Below, one piece after another: positions 29,424 to 38,617 of a stretch of DNA of 64,000 bases. How positions within the stretch are numbered: the first letter of the stretch is position 1; the number at the start of each line of letters is the position of its first letter. The notes under the pieces are model-generated. The model worked only from the letters and a program-made list of their open reading frames with translations, was not told the origin of the DNA and did no database searches. Origin of the DNA: Streptomyces sp. JH34 (GTDB lineage: Bacteria > Actinomycetota > Actinomycetes > Streptomycetales > Streptomycetaceae); contig NZ_JAJSOO010000001.1 in NCBI RefSeq assembly GCF_029428875.1, positions 1,426,001-1,490,000 of the forward strand, in the 5' to 3' direction. Made by a program: the position numbers and the translations under genes.

Positions 29424-29891
29424 ATGCTGGTGATCGACTCCTCCGGCGACCTCCACCTCGGTCTCGTGTTCCTGCTGACACCGCTGGGCACCGGTCTGAC
29501 GCTCTGGATGACGATCCGCGGTCTGCGGCTGCTGCTCGGGCGGCGCGGCGCGCGCGATGCGCACACCCTCGTCAGGGGCGCCGCAGCCGCCGCGTGGGCC
29601 TGCGCGTTCGGCTTCTACACCTGGGGGCTGCTCCATTTCGCGTCCCTGGACGAGAGCCGCCGGCCCCAGGTCTGCGAGGAGCGCCTGGGGGCCGAGCGGG
29701 CACGGTCCGTCGACGGATACGAATACGCCTTCCTCCCCATGGAGTTCAGGTGCCGCGTCACCGGCGGCGAGACGTACGGGGCCGCAGTGCCCGGCTATGT
29801 GAACCCCGCGGCGGGGCTCTTCGGCGCGACCGCCGCCGCGCTGGCCTGCGCCGCCCGCCCGAAGTACTGGCCCGAGGGGACGAGGAAGTGA
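29424..29891 (+). CDS. Small membrane protein of unknown function
   Basis: A 155-aa protein with hydrophobic segments at about 12–38, 48–70 and 125–145. An external-looking stretch between them contains two cysteines (VCEERLG and MEFRCRV). I do not recognise a family. The ATG at 29424 is preceded by AGGAG at 29413–29417, which overlaps the stop of the frameshifted gene upstream, so the two were probably co-transcribed. A strong terminator follows 23 bases after the stop. Confidence 0.65.
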   Translation: MLVIDSSGDLHLGLVFLLTPLGTGLTLWMTIRGLRLLLGRRGARDAHTLVRGAAAAAWACAFGFYTWGLLHFASLDESRRPQVCEERLGAERARSVDGYEYAFLPMEFRCRVTGGETYGAAVPGYVNPAAGLFGATAAALACAARPKYWPEGTRK

Positions 29892-29914
29892 CCGTGCACC
29901 TGTCCCGTCGGAAG

Positions 29915-29946
29915 GCCGGTCCGTGCCCGGCAGGGCACGGACCGGC
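29915..29946 (+). terminator. Terminator between two convergent small membrane-protein genes
   Basis: A perfect 14-bp stem pairs 29915–29928 with 29933–29946 around a GGCA loop. It may serve the genes on both strands. Confidence 0.85.
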
Positions 29947-30059
29947 GCGTTACCGTGTGGTGTCGCGGACGTCGCCGCCGTGGCCCCTGGCCGCCGTCGC
30001 CGTGCACGGACCGCGCCGCGGCCTGCCGGGCTGTCGACGAGTGCCTGTGACCGGCAGTT

Positions 30060-30434
30060 TCACGACAGGCCCTGGTCCAGCATGCTCTGACCGACGGAGT
30101 AGGCCCAACCGAACGCGATCGGGCCCAGGGACGGTACGAGGGTGAGCACCACGGAGACCGGCCAGTAGGGATAGGGCGGTTCTTCGGCGAGCAGCTTGTC
30201 CCTCATCGAAAGATTGACGAGTGCCCACAGCGCTGCGAAGAAGACGACGACGGGCACGATGACGACAAGCCACAGCAGCATGCCGTCGTCCTCGTTGGGG
30301 TCCTGCTGCGTCCACCCCAGGGATGCCAGCGGACCGTTCTTCAGGAAGTACCAGACGAGGAAGACCGGCACGACCGCGGGCAGTCCCAGGAACAGATTCA
30401 CTGCCGGAGGCACCCATGATTTCCGGATTCGCAT
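30060..30434 (-). CDS. Small membrane protein of unknown function
   Basis: A 124-aa protein with three hydrophobic segments: one near the N-terminus (PAVNLFLGLPAVVPVFLVWY), one around residue 60 (LLWLVVIVPVVVFFAALWAL) and one at the C-terminus. I do not recognise a family. I chose the ATG at 30434 (MRIRKSWVPP); an AGGAGG lies 12 bases upstream. The open frame extends further 5' but has no membrane-protein character there. The 200 bases before this start show no other gene. Confidence 0.55.
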   Translation of the reverse strand: MRIRKSWVPPAVNLFLGLPAVVPVFLVWYFLKNGPLASLGWTQQDPNEDDGMLLWLVVIVPVVVFFAALWALVNLSMRDKLLAEEPPYPYWPVSVVLTLVPSLGPIAFGWAYSVGQSMLDQGLS

Positions 30435-30635
30435 GCCCTTCGACTGCCTCCTGGGTGCGGCTGATCGTGTAGCGCCGCCCAGTATGTCGTACAGCCGATC
30501 GACTCGGGCTCCTGCGGTGCGTCCCGGACGGTACGTGTGCCAGCGGTGGTCGGCCAAGTGCAGCTGACGATCCCCCGGTCCGGCGCGCCGGGTGTCCTGC
30601 CGGGCCTGGCGGACGGTGTGCGCCTCCGGCAGGGG

Positions 30636-30686
30636 AACGGGCACCCCGGTCCTCGGCCGTGTCGACCGAGGACCAGGGTGCCCGTT
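30636..30686 (-). terminator. Terminator of the ngcEFG operon
   Basis: Two 21-base arms (30636–30656 and 30666–30686) pair with a single mismatch around a 9-base loop. This very stable structure lies about 60 bases beyond the ngcG stop on the minus strand. The ~200 bases between it and the next small gene show nothing else. Confidence 0.85.
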
Positions 30687-30748
30687 TCACCGTGCGCGAG
30701 GCCGGCGGGAAGAACATCGGCGCCGCCACCCGCGCACCGGCATCATCC

Positions 30749-31666
30749 CTACTTGAGCGCCCCCGCCGTCAGCCCCGCGACGACCTGGCGCTGGAAGACG
30801 ATGTACGCGGCGAGAACCGGCAGCATCGCCATGACCAGACCCGCGAAGAGACCGGACCAGTCCCCCTTGTAGCCCTGGCTGGTGGCCAGTTCCACGAGCC
30901 CCTGGGAGAGCACCTTGCCGTCCGGGTCGGTGTTCAGCACCGTCGGCAGCATGTACTGGTTCCACTGCCCGAGGAAGTTGAAGATACCGACGCTGATCAG
31001 GCCCGGTTTCGCCATCGGCAGCATCACCTGGAAGAACGTCCGGGTGTGCGAGGCACCGTCGAGCATGGCCGCCTCGGCGATCGAGGTGGGCAGGGTCCTG
31101 AAGAACGAGGTGAGGAAGAAGACGGTGAACGGCAGCGAGTAGGCGATGTAGACCAGGATCAGCCCGTGCACCGAGTTCAGCAGGCCCATGTTGTTCATGA
31201 CGAAGAACAGCGGGACCAACGCCAGGATGATCGGGAAGCTCATCCCCCCGATGAAGAGGAAGTAGACGAAGCGGTTCCCGGGGAAGTCGAACCGCGCCAG
31301 CACGTACGCGGCCATCGAGCCCAGCAGCAGGGTACCGATGAGTGAACCGCCCACCACCAGGATGGTGTTGAGGAAGTAGTCACTCATGTGCGCCTGGTTC
31401 CAGGCCCGTGACCAGTTCTCGAAGTGCAGCCTGTCCGGCAGCGCCCACGGCGTCGACAGGATCGAGTCGTCCGTCTTGAAGGACGCCATCACCGCCCACA
31501 GCAGCGGCATGATGACGAGGACGGCCCAGATGACGAGCACACCGTGGGAGAAGACGTTGAGGACCTTGCCCTCGCTGCTCCTCGCCGGTCCGGCGTCCGG
31601 GGCGTCCACCTTGGTCACCGGCGAGCGCGGGGCGGGGACGGCGGGTGGGGTCTCAGTGACCTTCAT
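30749..31666 (-). CDS. ngcG: GlcNAc/chitobiose ABC transporter permease NgcG
   Basis: A 305-aa MalG-type permease with six hydrophobic helices. The cytoplasmic EAA loop, which contacts the ATPase, reads AEAAMLDGASHTRTFFQVML and is complete. With NgcF it forms the channel of the NgcE-dependent importer. No ATPase gene is in the operon; in Streptomyces the shared ATPase MsiK, encoded elsewhere, normally drives such importers. The ATG at 31666 has GAGGTGAG upstream. It is the third gene, 97 bases after ngcF. Confidence 0.9.
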   Translation of the reverse strand: MKVTETPPAVPAPRSPVTKVDAPDAGPARSSEGKVLNVFSHGVLVIWAVLVIMPLLWAVMASFKTDDSILSTPWALPDRLHFENWSRAWNQAHMSDYFLNTILVVGGSLIGTLLLGSMAAYVLARFDFPGNRFVYFLFIGGMSFPIILALVPLFFVMNNMGLLNSVHGLILVYIAYSLPFTVFFLTSFFRTLPTSIAEAAMLDGASHTRTFFQVMLPMAKPGLISVGIFNFLGQWNQYMLPTVLNTDPDGKVLSQGLVELATSQGYKGDWSGLFAGLVMAMLPVLAAYIVFQRQVVAGLTAGALK

Positions 31667-31763
31667 GTGTGCTCACCTCGTGCAACTGTCGGGCCGGCCA
31701 CCGGGACCGAACTGTTCTGCGTGCCGCCGGTAGTCCGGTCGCCGTGCCGCGCGGGGACCCGCA

Positions 31764-32687
31764 TCAGAACTCCAGCCGCTCACGCCGGCCCAGCCGCATC
31801 ACGATGCCCGCGAAGAGCATGGTGACGATGAGCAGCCCGACGCCGATCGTGGTCGCGTAGCCGGCCTGGGCGTCGCGGAAGGCCGTCTGGTAGACGTACA
31901 GCGGCAGGACGGTGGTGGAGTAGTCGGGACCACCGGGGCCCACCGTCATGACCTGTACGGCGGTGAAGGCCTCCACACCGAGCGCCAGGATGCCCATGTA
32001 GACCCAGCCCGACTGCACGGTGTCCCAGAGCAGCGGGAGCGTGATCCTGAAGAACGTCGTGATGCGGTCGGCTCCGTCGAGCAGCGCGGCCTCGTAGAAG
32101 TCCTTCGGGATGGACGCCATGCCGGCCGAGAAGAGGACGACGAAGAATCCGACCGTCGACCAGATCAGCACGACCATCACGCAGTACAGCGCCAGGTCGG
32201 GATCGCCCAGCCAGTCCGGCTGGAGGCTTTTGAGTCCGACGGCCTTCAGCGTCGAATTCAGCATTCCGGACGTCGGGTTGAAGGCGAACTGGAAGAGCAG
32301 GGCCACGATCACGATCGACAGCACCTGCGGGAAGAAATAGGCGATCTTGTAGAACGAGGAGCCCCGCACGCCGGCGACCGCGGCGTTCTTGCGCCTCCGG
32401 CCGCCGACATTGAGCATGAAGGCGAAGAAGAGTGCGAGGCCCAGCGTCACCAGCGGCAGCAGCAGCGCCAGCAGCACACTGTGCTGCAGTGACTTCCAGA
32501 AGATGTCGTCGTCGAGCATCCGGCTGTAGTTGTCGAAGCCGACCATCTTGAAGTCGGGACTCAGTCCGGTCCAGTCCGTGAACGAGTAGTAGATGGACTG
32601 GGCGAAGGGCCAGATGACGAAGATGGCGTACAGCGCCAACGGGACTGCCAGGAATCCCGCGATGAACCGGTACTTGCCGTGCTGCAT
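31764..32687 (-). CDS. ngcF: GlcNAc/chitobiose ABC transporter permease NgcF
   Basis: A 307-aa MalF-type permease. The N-terminus KYRFIAGFLAVPLALYAIFV opens the first of six hydrophobic helices, and the EAA loop reads YEAALLDGADRITTFFRIT. A positively charged insert (GGRRRKNAAVAG) in an inner loop is unusual for general sugar permeases and fits the NgcF group. It lies 50 bases downstream of ngcE on the same strand. It works with NgcG and the lipoprotein NgcE. Confidence 0.9.
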   Translation of the reverse strand: MQHGKYRFIAGFLAVPLALYAIFVIWPFAQSIYYSFTDWTGLSPDFKMVGFDNYSRMLDDDIFWKSLQHSVLLALLLPLVTLGLALFFAFMLNVGGRRRKNAAVAGVRGSSFYKIAYFFPQVLSIVIVALLFQFAFNPTSGMLNSTLKAVGLKSLQPDWLGDPDLALYCVMVVLIWSTVGFFVVLFSAGMASIPKDFYEAALLDGADRITTFFRITLPLLWDTVQSGWVYMGILALGVEAFTAVQVMTVGPGGPDYSTTVLPLYVYQTAFRDAQAGYATTIGVGLLIVTMLFAGIVMRLGRRERLEF

Positions 32688-32737
32688 CGTTTACCGACCC
32701 CGATTTCCGAGCGGGTGCCGCCGCTGGTGACGGTGGC

Positions 32738-34186
32738 TCACTGGTGCTTGTAGTGCTTGATGGACTGGTCCTTCGCCGCGGCGTCGGCGAAGCCCTGGAT
32801 CTTCTTGATGGTCTCCGCCGGGGTCGCGCGGCCGGCCATCATCTCGCCGATGCCGGCGATACCGATCTGCTCCTTCTGGAGCTTGACGTACCAGTCCTGC
32901 AGGCGCGGGTTCACGACGTTCTCGCCGGCCTTCTTCAGGACGTCGACGCCGGACTGCATGGCGGTGGACAGGGTGAGGCCGTCGGTGCCGCCGTTGAAGG
33001 CGCTGAGGGACTTCACGGACTTGGTGAAGTTCTTCGAGGACTCCTCGCTGAGCATGATGCGCAGCTGCTCCATGCCGCCCTCGGGGTTCTTCGCCTTCGC
33101 GGGGACGACGAACGGCTCACCGCCCGAGGCCCAGACCGTGCCGAAGGGAAGCTTGTCGGAGGCGTCCAGGCTGGACGGCGCCCCGACCATCATCTTGAAG
33201 TCGTCCGGCGTGGTGGGCGCGGCCTCGTTCTCCACCCACGAACCGTTCGGGATGAAGAGCGCCTTGCCCTTGGTCCACTCCGTCTGCGACTGGATGTGGG
33301 TCAGACCGGGCGTGCCCTTGAGGATGTAGCCCTTCTTGAAGAGCTCGTAGTACGCCTCGAACGCGGCCTTGACGGCCGGGTCCTTCCAGGCGTTCGGCTC
33401 CAGGTTGTCGATCTTGTCGAGGACCTCGCGGCCACCGATCTTGCCGATGAAGGGGTAGAGCGAGAAGGGCAGGTAGTACGGGTACTTGCCGGGGTACGTC
33501 CAGCCGGCGATGCCCTTCTTCTTCGCCTTCTCGCACAGCGCGAGCATGTCGTCCCAGTTCTCCGGGTACGTCGCGTCGAGCTTCTCGAGGTTGGTCTGCG
33601 AGTACCAGACGCCGTAGACCGTGTACGCGTAGTACATGATCCAGACCGGGTCGCCGTCGAACTGGCCCATCTCCAGGACACCCGGACGCAGCGTGTCGCG
33701 GACCTTCTTGGCGGGGTCGTCGTAGGACGGGGCGTCCATCAGCGGTGTGAGGTCGGCCAGTTGCTTCTTGCCGACCAGGACACCCATGTCCATCTGCTCG
33801 GCACCCGAGTTGTCGATCAGGTCCGGCGGGGTGCCTCCGTTGAAGCGGGGCTGCAGCGTCGACTGGATCTTCTCCGTCGCGGCGTGCTTGACCTTCGGGG
33901 CCTTGGGGAAGGCCTGGTTGTACTTCTTCTCCGCGTCGATGGCGTACTGCTCGCCGAAGCCACCGTTGAAGATGACGACTTCGAGGGCGGCGGTCTCATT
34001 GACACCGAGCGGGTTCTTCGCGCTCTTGGTGCCCTTTTCGACCTTCTCGTCGCTTCCGCTGTCGCTGCTCGCACACGCCGAAAGGAAGCTCATCGTCGGG
34101 ACGGCGATCAGGCCGAGTGCGGCAGAACGCTTGATCACATCGCGACGGCCGAGGCCCTCATTCGTACGGCCTGAGGTGGATCCCAT
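32738..34186 (-). CDS. ngcE: N-acetylglucosamine/diacetylchitobiose-binding lipoprotein NgcE
   Basis: A 482-aa substrate-binding protein. The N-terminus has a twin-arginine motif (LGRRDVIKRSAALGL) and a lipobox-like FLSAC, so it is probably a Tat-exported lipoprotein. The mature domain contains NGGFGEQYAIDAEKKYNQAF, NGGTPPDLIDNSGAEQMDMG and GKALFIPNGSWVENE, typical of the NgcE subfamily. NgcEFG imports GlcNAc and N,N'-diacetylchitobiose, and the S. coelicolor NgcE is reported as a lower-affinity chitobiose binder. The ATG at 34186 has CGAGGA seven bases upstream; a TTG two codons earlier is less likely. A DasR-type site overlaps its predicted promoter. Confidence 0.92.
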   Translation of the reverse strand: MGSTSGRTNEGLGRRDVIKRSAALGLIAVPTMSFLSACASSDSGSDEKVEKGTKSAKNPLGVNETAALEVVIFNGGFGEQYAIDAEKKYNQAFPKAPKVKHAATEKIQSTLQPRFNGGTPPDLIDNSGAEQMDMGVLVGKKQLADLTPLMDAPSYDDPAKKVRDTLRPGVLEMGQFDGDPVWIMYYAYTVYGVWYSQTNLEKLDATYPENWDDMLALCEKAKKKGIAGWTYPGKYPYYLPFSLYPFIGKIGGREVLDKIDNLEPNAWKDPAVKAAFEAYYELFKKGYILKGTPGLTHIQSQTEWTKGKALFIPNGSWVENEAAPTTPDDFKMMVGAPSSLDASDKLPFGTVWASGGEPFVVPAKAKNPEGGMEQLRIMLSEESSKNFTKSVKSLSAFNGGTDGLTLSTAMQSGVDVLKKAGENVVNPRLQDWYVKLQKEQIGIAGIGEMMAGRATPAETIKKIQGFADAAAKDQSIKHYKHQ

Positions 34187-34242
34187 GCTCAAGTCCTCGC
34201 CTTCTCCAGGACTCAGGCGGTGTACCGGTCACCCGTAAGGAA

Positions 34243-34256
34243 TTCGCCTAGGCGAA
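34243..34256. promoter_or_regulatory. Perfect palindrome TTCGCCTAGGCGAA in the ngcE leader
   Basis: A 14-base perfect palindrome lies 56 bases upstream of the ngcE start. It is in the predicted leader, downstream of the promoter at 34427–34456, where a bound repressor would block elongation. It does not match the DasR or CebR consensus, so the regulator is unknown. Confidence 0.45.
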
Positions 34257-34423
34257 GGGTCCCGCCACCGCGGTCAGTTGCGCTTGGGTCGTGCAGATTG
34301 CCGGATTACCAGATGCAGTGGAGGAGTTCCGGGGGAACGCACGGCAGGCCACCTCACGCGCCCACAGCTGTTCCGCCCTCCCCCGCGCCCGCGCGCCGTT
34401 GTGAAGCGGCTGTGCAGACGCCG

Positions 34424-34456
34424 ACAGGTATAGTCCACTTGCCGCCAACTGAGCAA
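34424..34456 (-). promoter_or_regulatory. Predicted ngcE promoter with a DasR-responsive (dre) site over the −10
   Basis: On the minus strand TTGCTC (34451–34456) and TATACC (34427–34432) are separated by 18 bases, a good sigma-70-like promoter for ngcE. ACAGGTATAGTCCACT at 34424–34439 matches 13 of 16 positions of the dre consensus ACTGGTCTAGACCACT and covers the −10. DasR represses GlcNAc and chitin genes in Streptomyces and is released by phosphorylated aminosugars. The site is also 244 bases from the divergent GH92 gene and could affect it. The rest of the ~500-base gap carries no gene that I can support. Confidence 0.7.
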
Positions 34457-34682
34457 GATCGAATGCATGGTTGAGCGGCAGTCTTTCCCGAGTTGAGACC
34501 TCACGGACACCTCGGCACCGCGCGCCTCCGCACGGAAACGGCCTTTTCCGCAATACGGTCGAATCACCGGCGCCGCCCCCACGCAACACCCTTGACACGC
34601 ACAGCCACTTGGCTCCCTACTGGAACCCGCATCCCCTTATGACAACGTTGTCCAAGCATGTCCCCAGGAGGAACGGCTCCGT

Positions 34683-37600
34683 ATGCAGCCCCTACGTGGT
34701 CCTCAGCACGGCTCGCGCCAGAGACGCGGCCAGTCCGCCGCGGTCCTCGCCGCCGCTCTCGCCATGACCCTGGCAGCCCCCACCGCAGCCCTCGCCCAGC
34801 CGTCCGGCACGGCGAAGAAGCCCACCGGCGACACGTCGTTCAGCTCCTCGTTCGAGGCCGACGAGAAGCAGCCGGACTGGCGCAACACGGTCGAAGAAGG
34901 ACCGGACGGCAAGAAGAGGGCATCGGGTGTCGACGGTGGCTTCTCCGCCGGAATACCGGGCAGTGTCACCGACCAGATCACGGATCTGCGCGCCAGCGGC
35001 GAGAACAGTTCCGGCGGTGAGGTCAAGGAGAACCTGGCCGACGGCGAGTCCGGCACCAAGTGGCTGGCCTTCGCCCCGACGGGCTGGGTCGAATTCGATC
35101 TGGCCGCACCCACCAAGGTCGTGACCTACGCCCTCACCTCGGCCAACGACCACGCCGAGCGGGACCCCAAGGACTGGACCCTGAAGGGTTCCACCGACGG
35201 CAAGACCTGGACGGATCTGGACACCCGTACCGGCCAGACGTTCTCCAAGCGCTTCCAGACCACGTCGTACGACTTCAGCACGGACACCGCCTACCAGCAC
35301 TTCCGGCTGGAGATCACGAAGAACAACGGGGCGTCCGACGCGCTGCAGCTCGCCGACGTCCAGTTCTCGAACGGGGACACCTCCGCCCCCGCCCCCGACG
35401 ACATGCGCACCCAGGCCGACCGGGGGCCCTCCGGCTCCCCCACCGCCAAGCAGGGCGCCGGGTTCACCGGGAAGAAGGCGCTGCGCTACGCGGGTACGCA
35501 CAAGCCGGACGGCCGCGCCTACTCGTACAACAAGGTCTTCGACGTCGACACGGCGGTCACGAAGGACACCCAGCTGTCCTACCTGGTCTACCCGCAGATG
35601 GGCGAGACGGACCTCAGCTACCCCGCCACGCACGTGGCGGTGGACCTGGCCTTCACCGACGGCACCTACCTGAGCGAGCTGAAGGCGACCGACAGCCACG
35701 GCGGGCTGCTCACCCCGCAGGGCCAGGCGGACGCCAAGCGGCTCTACGTGAACCAGTGGAACAAGGTGGCCTCGCGCATCGGCACGGTGGCCGCTGGCAA
35801 GACCGTCGACCGGATCCTGGTGGCGTACGACGCCCCCAAGGGCCCGTCGAAGTTCCAGGGCTGGGTCGACGACATCTCGATCGCGCCGAAGGCCCCGGAG
35901 AAGCGCAAGGCGCACCTGGCGGACTACGCGTCCACGGTGCGCGGCACGAACTCCAGCGGCGGCTTCTCGCGCGGCAACAACTTCCCCGCCACCGCGGTCC
36001 CGCACGGCTTCAACTTCTGGACGCCGGTCACCAACGCCGGTTCCACGAGCTGGCTGTACGACTATTCTCGCGGCAACAACGACGACAACCTGCCCACGCT
36101 CCAGGCGTTCAGCGCCAGCCACGAGCCGAGCCCCTGGATGGGTGACCGCCAGACCTTCCAGATGATGCCGTCGGCGGCCTCGGGCACGCCCGACGCCTCC
36201 CGCACGGCCCGCGCGCTGCCGTTCCGCCACGAGAACGAGACCGCGACCCCGCACTACTACGGGGTGACGTTCGAGAACGGCCTGAAGGCCGAGATGACGC
36301 CCACCGACCACGCGGCGCGGATGCAGTTCACCTACCCCGGTGACGACGCGAGCCTCGTCTTCGACAACGTCTCCAACGACGGTGGTCTCACCCTCGACGC
36401 GAAGACCGGTTCCTTCACCGGTTACTCCGACGTGAAGAGCGGCGGCTCCACCGGGGCCACCCGTCTCTTCGTGTACGGCACCTTCGACGCGCCGGTCACC
36501 GACAGCGGAAAGCTGAAGGGCGGCGGCGGTGACGACGTGACCGGGTTCTTCCGCTTCGACGCGGGCAAGGACCGCAAGGTCGGCCTGCGCCTGGCCACCT
36601 CGCTGATCAGCGTCGACCAGGCGAAGAAGAACCTCGCCATGGAGCTGCCGGCGAAGACCTCCTTCGACAAGGTCAGGAAGAACGCCCGGAAGGCCTGGGA
36701 CAAGATCCTCGGGAAGGTCGAGGTCGAGGGCGCGAACGCCGACCAGCTGACCACCCTGTACTCCAGCCTCTACCGGCTCTACCTCTACCCGAACTCGGGC
36801 TTCGAGCAGGTCGACGGCAAGAGCACCTACGCGAGCCCCTTCTCGCCGCAGACAGGCACCGACACCCCGACCCACACCGGGGCGAAGATCGTCGAGGGTG
36901 AGGTGTACGTCAACAACGGCTTCTGGGACACCTACCGCACGACCTGGCCGGCGTACTCCTTCCTCACGCCGAAGCAGGCCGGGAAGATGGTCGACGGCTT
37001 CGTCCAGCAGTACAAGGACGGCGGCTGGATCTCCCGCTGGTCCTCCCCCGGCTACTCCGACCTGATGACCGGCACCAGCTCCGACGTGGCCTTCGCGGAC
37101 GCGTACGTCAAGGGTGTCGACTTCGACGCGGAGGCGGCGTACGACGCGGCGGTCAAGAACGCCACGGTGACCCCGCCGTCCTCGGGCGTCGGCCGCAAGG
37201 GCATGGACACCTCGGTCTTCACCGGGTACGCCAACACCTCGACGCACGAGGGCCTTTCCTGGTCGCTCGAGGGCTACCTCAACGACTACGGCATCGCGCA
37301 GATGGGTCAGGCGCTCTACGAGAAGACGAAGAAGGCGCGCTACAAGGAGGAGTCCGAGTACTTCCTCAACCGCGCCCAGAACTACGTCAAGCTCTTCGAC
37401 GACAAGGCCGGCTTCTTCCAGGGCAAGAAGGCGAACGGCGACTGGCGTCTGCCCTCCGACCAGTACGACCCCCGCGTCTGGGGCTACGACTACACGGAGA
37501 CCAACGGCTGGGGTTACGCCTTCACCGCCCCGCAGGACAGCCGGGGCCTGGCCAACCTCTACGGCGGCCGTGACGGCCTGGCGAAGAAGCTGGACACGTA

Positions 37601-38531
37601 CTTCTCCACCCCGGAGACCGCCGGACCCGAGTTCGTCGGCTCGTACGGCGGCGTGATCCACGAGATGACCGAGGCGCGCGACGTCCGGATGGGCCAGTAC
37701 GGCCACAGCAACCAGGTCGCCCACCACGCCACGTACATGTACGACGCGGCCTCGCAGCCCTGGAAGACCCAGGAGAAGGTCCGCGAGGTCCTCGGCCGGC
37801 TGTACACCGGCAGCGAGATCGGCCAGGGCTACCACGGCGACGAGGACAACGGCGAGCAGTCGGCCTGGTACCTCTTCTCCTCGCTCGGCTTCTACCCGCT
37901 GGTCATGGGCAGCGGTGAGTACGCGATCGGCTCGCCGCTCTTCACGAAGACGACCGTGCACCTGGAGAACGGCCGCGACCTCGTCGTCAAGGCCCCGAAG
38001 AACAGCGCCACGAACATCTACGTCCAGGGCCTGAAGGTCAACGGCAAGAAGTGGAACTCCACCTCGCTGCCGCACGACCTGCTCGCCAAGGGCGGCGTGC
38101 TGGAGTTCGACATGGGCTCCAAGCCCTCGTCGTGGGGCACGGGCAAGGACGCGGCGCCGGTCTCCATCACCCAGGACGACAAGGTGCCCGCGCCGAAGGC
38201 CGACGTGCTCAAGGGCGACGGCGCACTGTTCGACAACACCTCCGCGACCTCGGCCCAGGTCGAGTCGGTGGAGCTGCCGGCCGCCGCGGGCACGAAGGCG
38301 GTCCAGTACACGCTGACCTCCGCGACCGCCGCGAAGGCCCCGGCGGGCTGGGTGCTGCAGGGATCGGCGGACGGCACCTCCTGGAAGGACCTCGACAAGC
38401 GGTCCGGCCAGACGTTCGCCTGGGACAAGCAGACCCGGGTGTTCTCGGTGCAGGCGCCGAAGGCCTACGCGAAGTACAGGCTGGTCAGCACGGAGGCGGC
38501 GACGCTGGCGGAGATCGAACTGATCTCCTGA
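34683..38531 (+). CDS. Secreted GH92 alpha-1,2-mannosidase with two discoidin-type modules
   Basis: A 1282-aa secreted enzyme. A signal peptide (basic RQRRG, then an alanine-rich core) ends near residue 38. A discoidin/F5-8C module lies at about 105–235, followed by the GH92 N-terminal beta domain and the (alpha/alpha)6 catalytic domain. Landmarks are NNGFWDTYRTTWPAY, HEGLSWSLEGYLNDYG and the family signature HGDEDNGEQSAWY (from H1051). The last ~85 residues repeat the discoidin pattern (GWVLQGSADGTSWKDLDKRSG against DWTLKGSTDGKTWTDLDTRTG), so the catalytic part is flanked by two sugar-binding modules. GH92 enzymes are calcium-dependent exo-mannosidases acting on mannans or N-glycans. AGGAGG lies 11 bases before the ATG. 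It is divergent from ngcE. Confidence 0.93.
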   Translation: MQPLRGPQHGSRQRRGQSAAVLAAALAMTLAAPTAALAQPSGTAKKPTGDTSFSSSFEADEKQPDWRNTVEEGPDGKKRASGVDGGFSAGIPGSVTDQITDLRASGENSSGGEVKENLADGESGTKWLAFAPTGWVEFDLAAPTKVVTYALTSANDHAERDPKDWTLKGSTDGKTWTDLDTRTGQTFSKRFQTTSYDFSTDTAYQHFRLEITKNNGASDALQLADVQFSNGDTSAPAPDDMRTQADRGPSGSPTAKQGAGFTGKKALRYAGTHKPDGRAYSYNKVFDVDTAVTKDTQLSYLVYPQMGETDLSYPATHVAVDLAFTDGTYLSELKATDSHGGLLTPQGQADAKRLYVNQWNKVASRIGTVAAGKTVDRILVAYDAPKGPSKFQGWVDDISIAPKAPEKRKAHLADYASTVRGTNSSGGFSRGNNFPATAVPHGFNFWTPVTNAGSTSWLYDYSRGNNDDNLPTLQAFSASHEPSPWMGDRQTFQMMPSAASGTPDASRTARALPFRHENETATPHYYGVTFENGLKAEMTPTDHAARMQFTYPGDDASLVFDNVSNDGGLTLDAKTGSFTGYSDVKSGGSTGATRLFVYGTFDAPVTDSGKLKGGGGDDVTGFFRFDAGKDRKVGLRLATSLISVDQAKKNLAMELPAKTSFDKVRKNARKAWDKILGKVEVEGANADQLTTLYSSLYRLYLYPNSGFEQVDGKSTYASPFSPQTGTDTPTHTGAKIVEGEVYVNNGFWDTYRTTWPAYSFLTPKQAGKMVDGFVQQYKDGGWISRWSSPGYSDLMTGTSSDVAFADAYVKGVDFDAEAAYDAAVKNATVTPPSSGVGRKGMDTSVFTGYANTSTHEGLSWSLEGYLNDYGIAQMGQALYEKTKKARYKEESEYFLNRAQNYVKLFDDKAGFFQGKKANGDWRLPSDQYDPRVWGYDYTETNGWGYAFTAPQDSRGLANLYGGRDGLAKKLDTYFSTPETAGPEFVGSYGGVIHEMTEARDVRMGQYGHSNQVAHHATYMYDAASQPWKTQEKVREVLGRLYTGSEIGQGYHGDEDNGEQSAWYLFSSLGFYPLVMGSGEYAIGSPLFTKTTVHLENGRDLVVKAPKNSATNIYVQGLKVNGKKWNSTSLPHDLLAKGGVLEFDMGSKPSSWGTGKDAAPVSITQDDKVPAPKADVLKGDGALFDNTSATSAQVESVELPAAAGTKAVQYTLTSATAAKAPAGWVLQGSADGTSWKDLDKRSGQTFAWDKQTRVFSVQAPKAYAKYRLVSTEAATLAEIELIS

Positions 38532-38550
38532 TCGTCGAGACGGAGTTACG

Positions 38551-38595
38551 GGCCGGGGGCGGCCACCCGCGAAGTCCGGGTGGCCGCCCCCGGCC
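38551..38595 (+). terminator. Terminator of the GH92 gene
   Basis: A perfect 19-bp stem pairs 38551–38569 with 38577–38595 around a 7-base loop, 20 bases after the stop. Confidence 0.9.
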
Positions 38596-38617
38596 TCATG
38601 GTGCTGCGCATGCTGTC

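Noticed and set aside
34692..38075. A 1100-codon open frame on the minus strand opposite the GH92 gene
   Set aside because: It is the complement of a high-GC gene. Its composition (valine, arginine and leucine repeats) is that of a shadow, while the plus-strand frame has clear domains.
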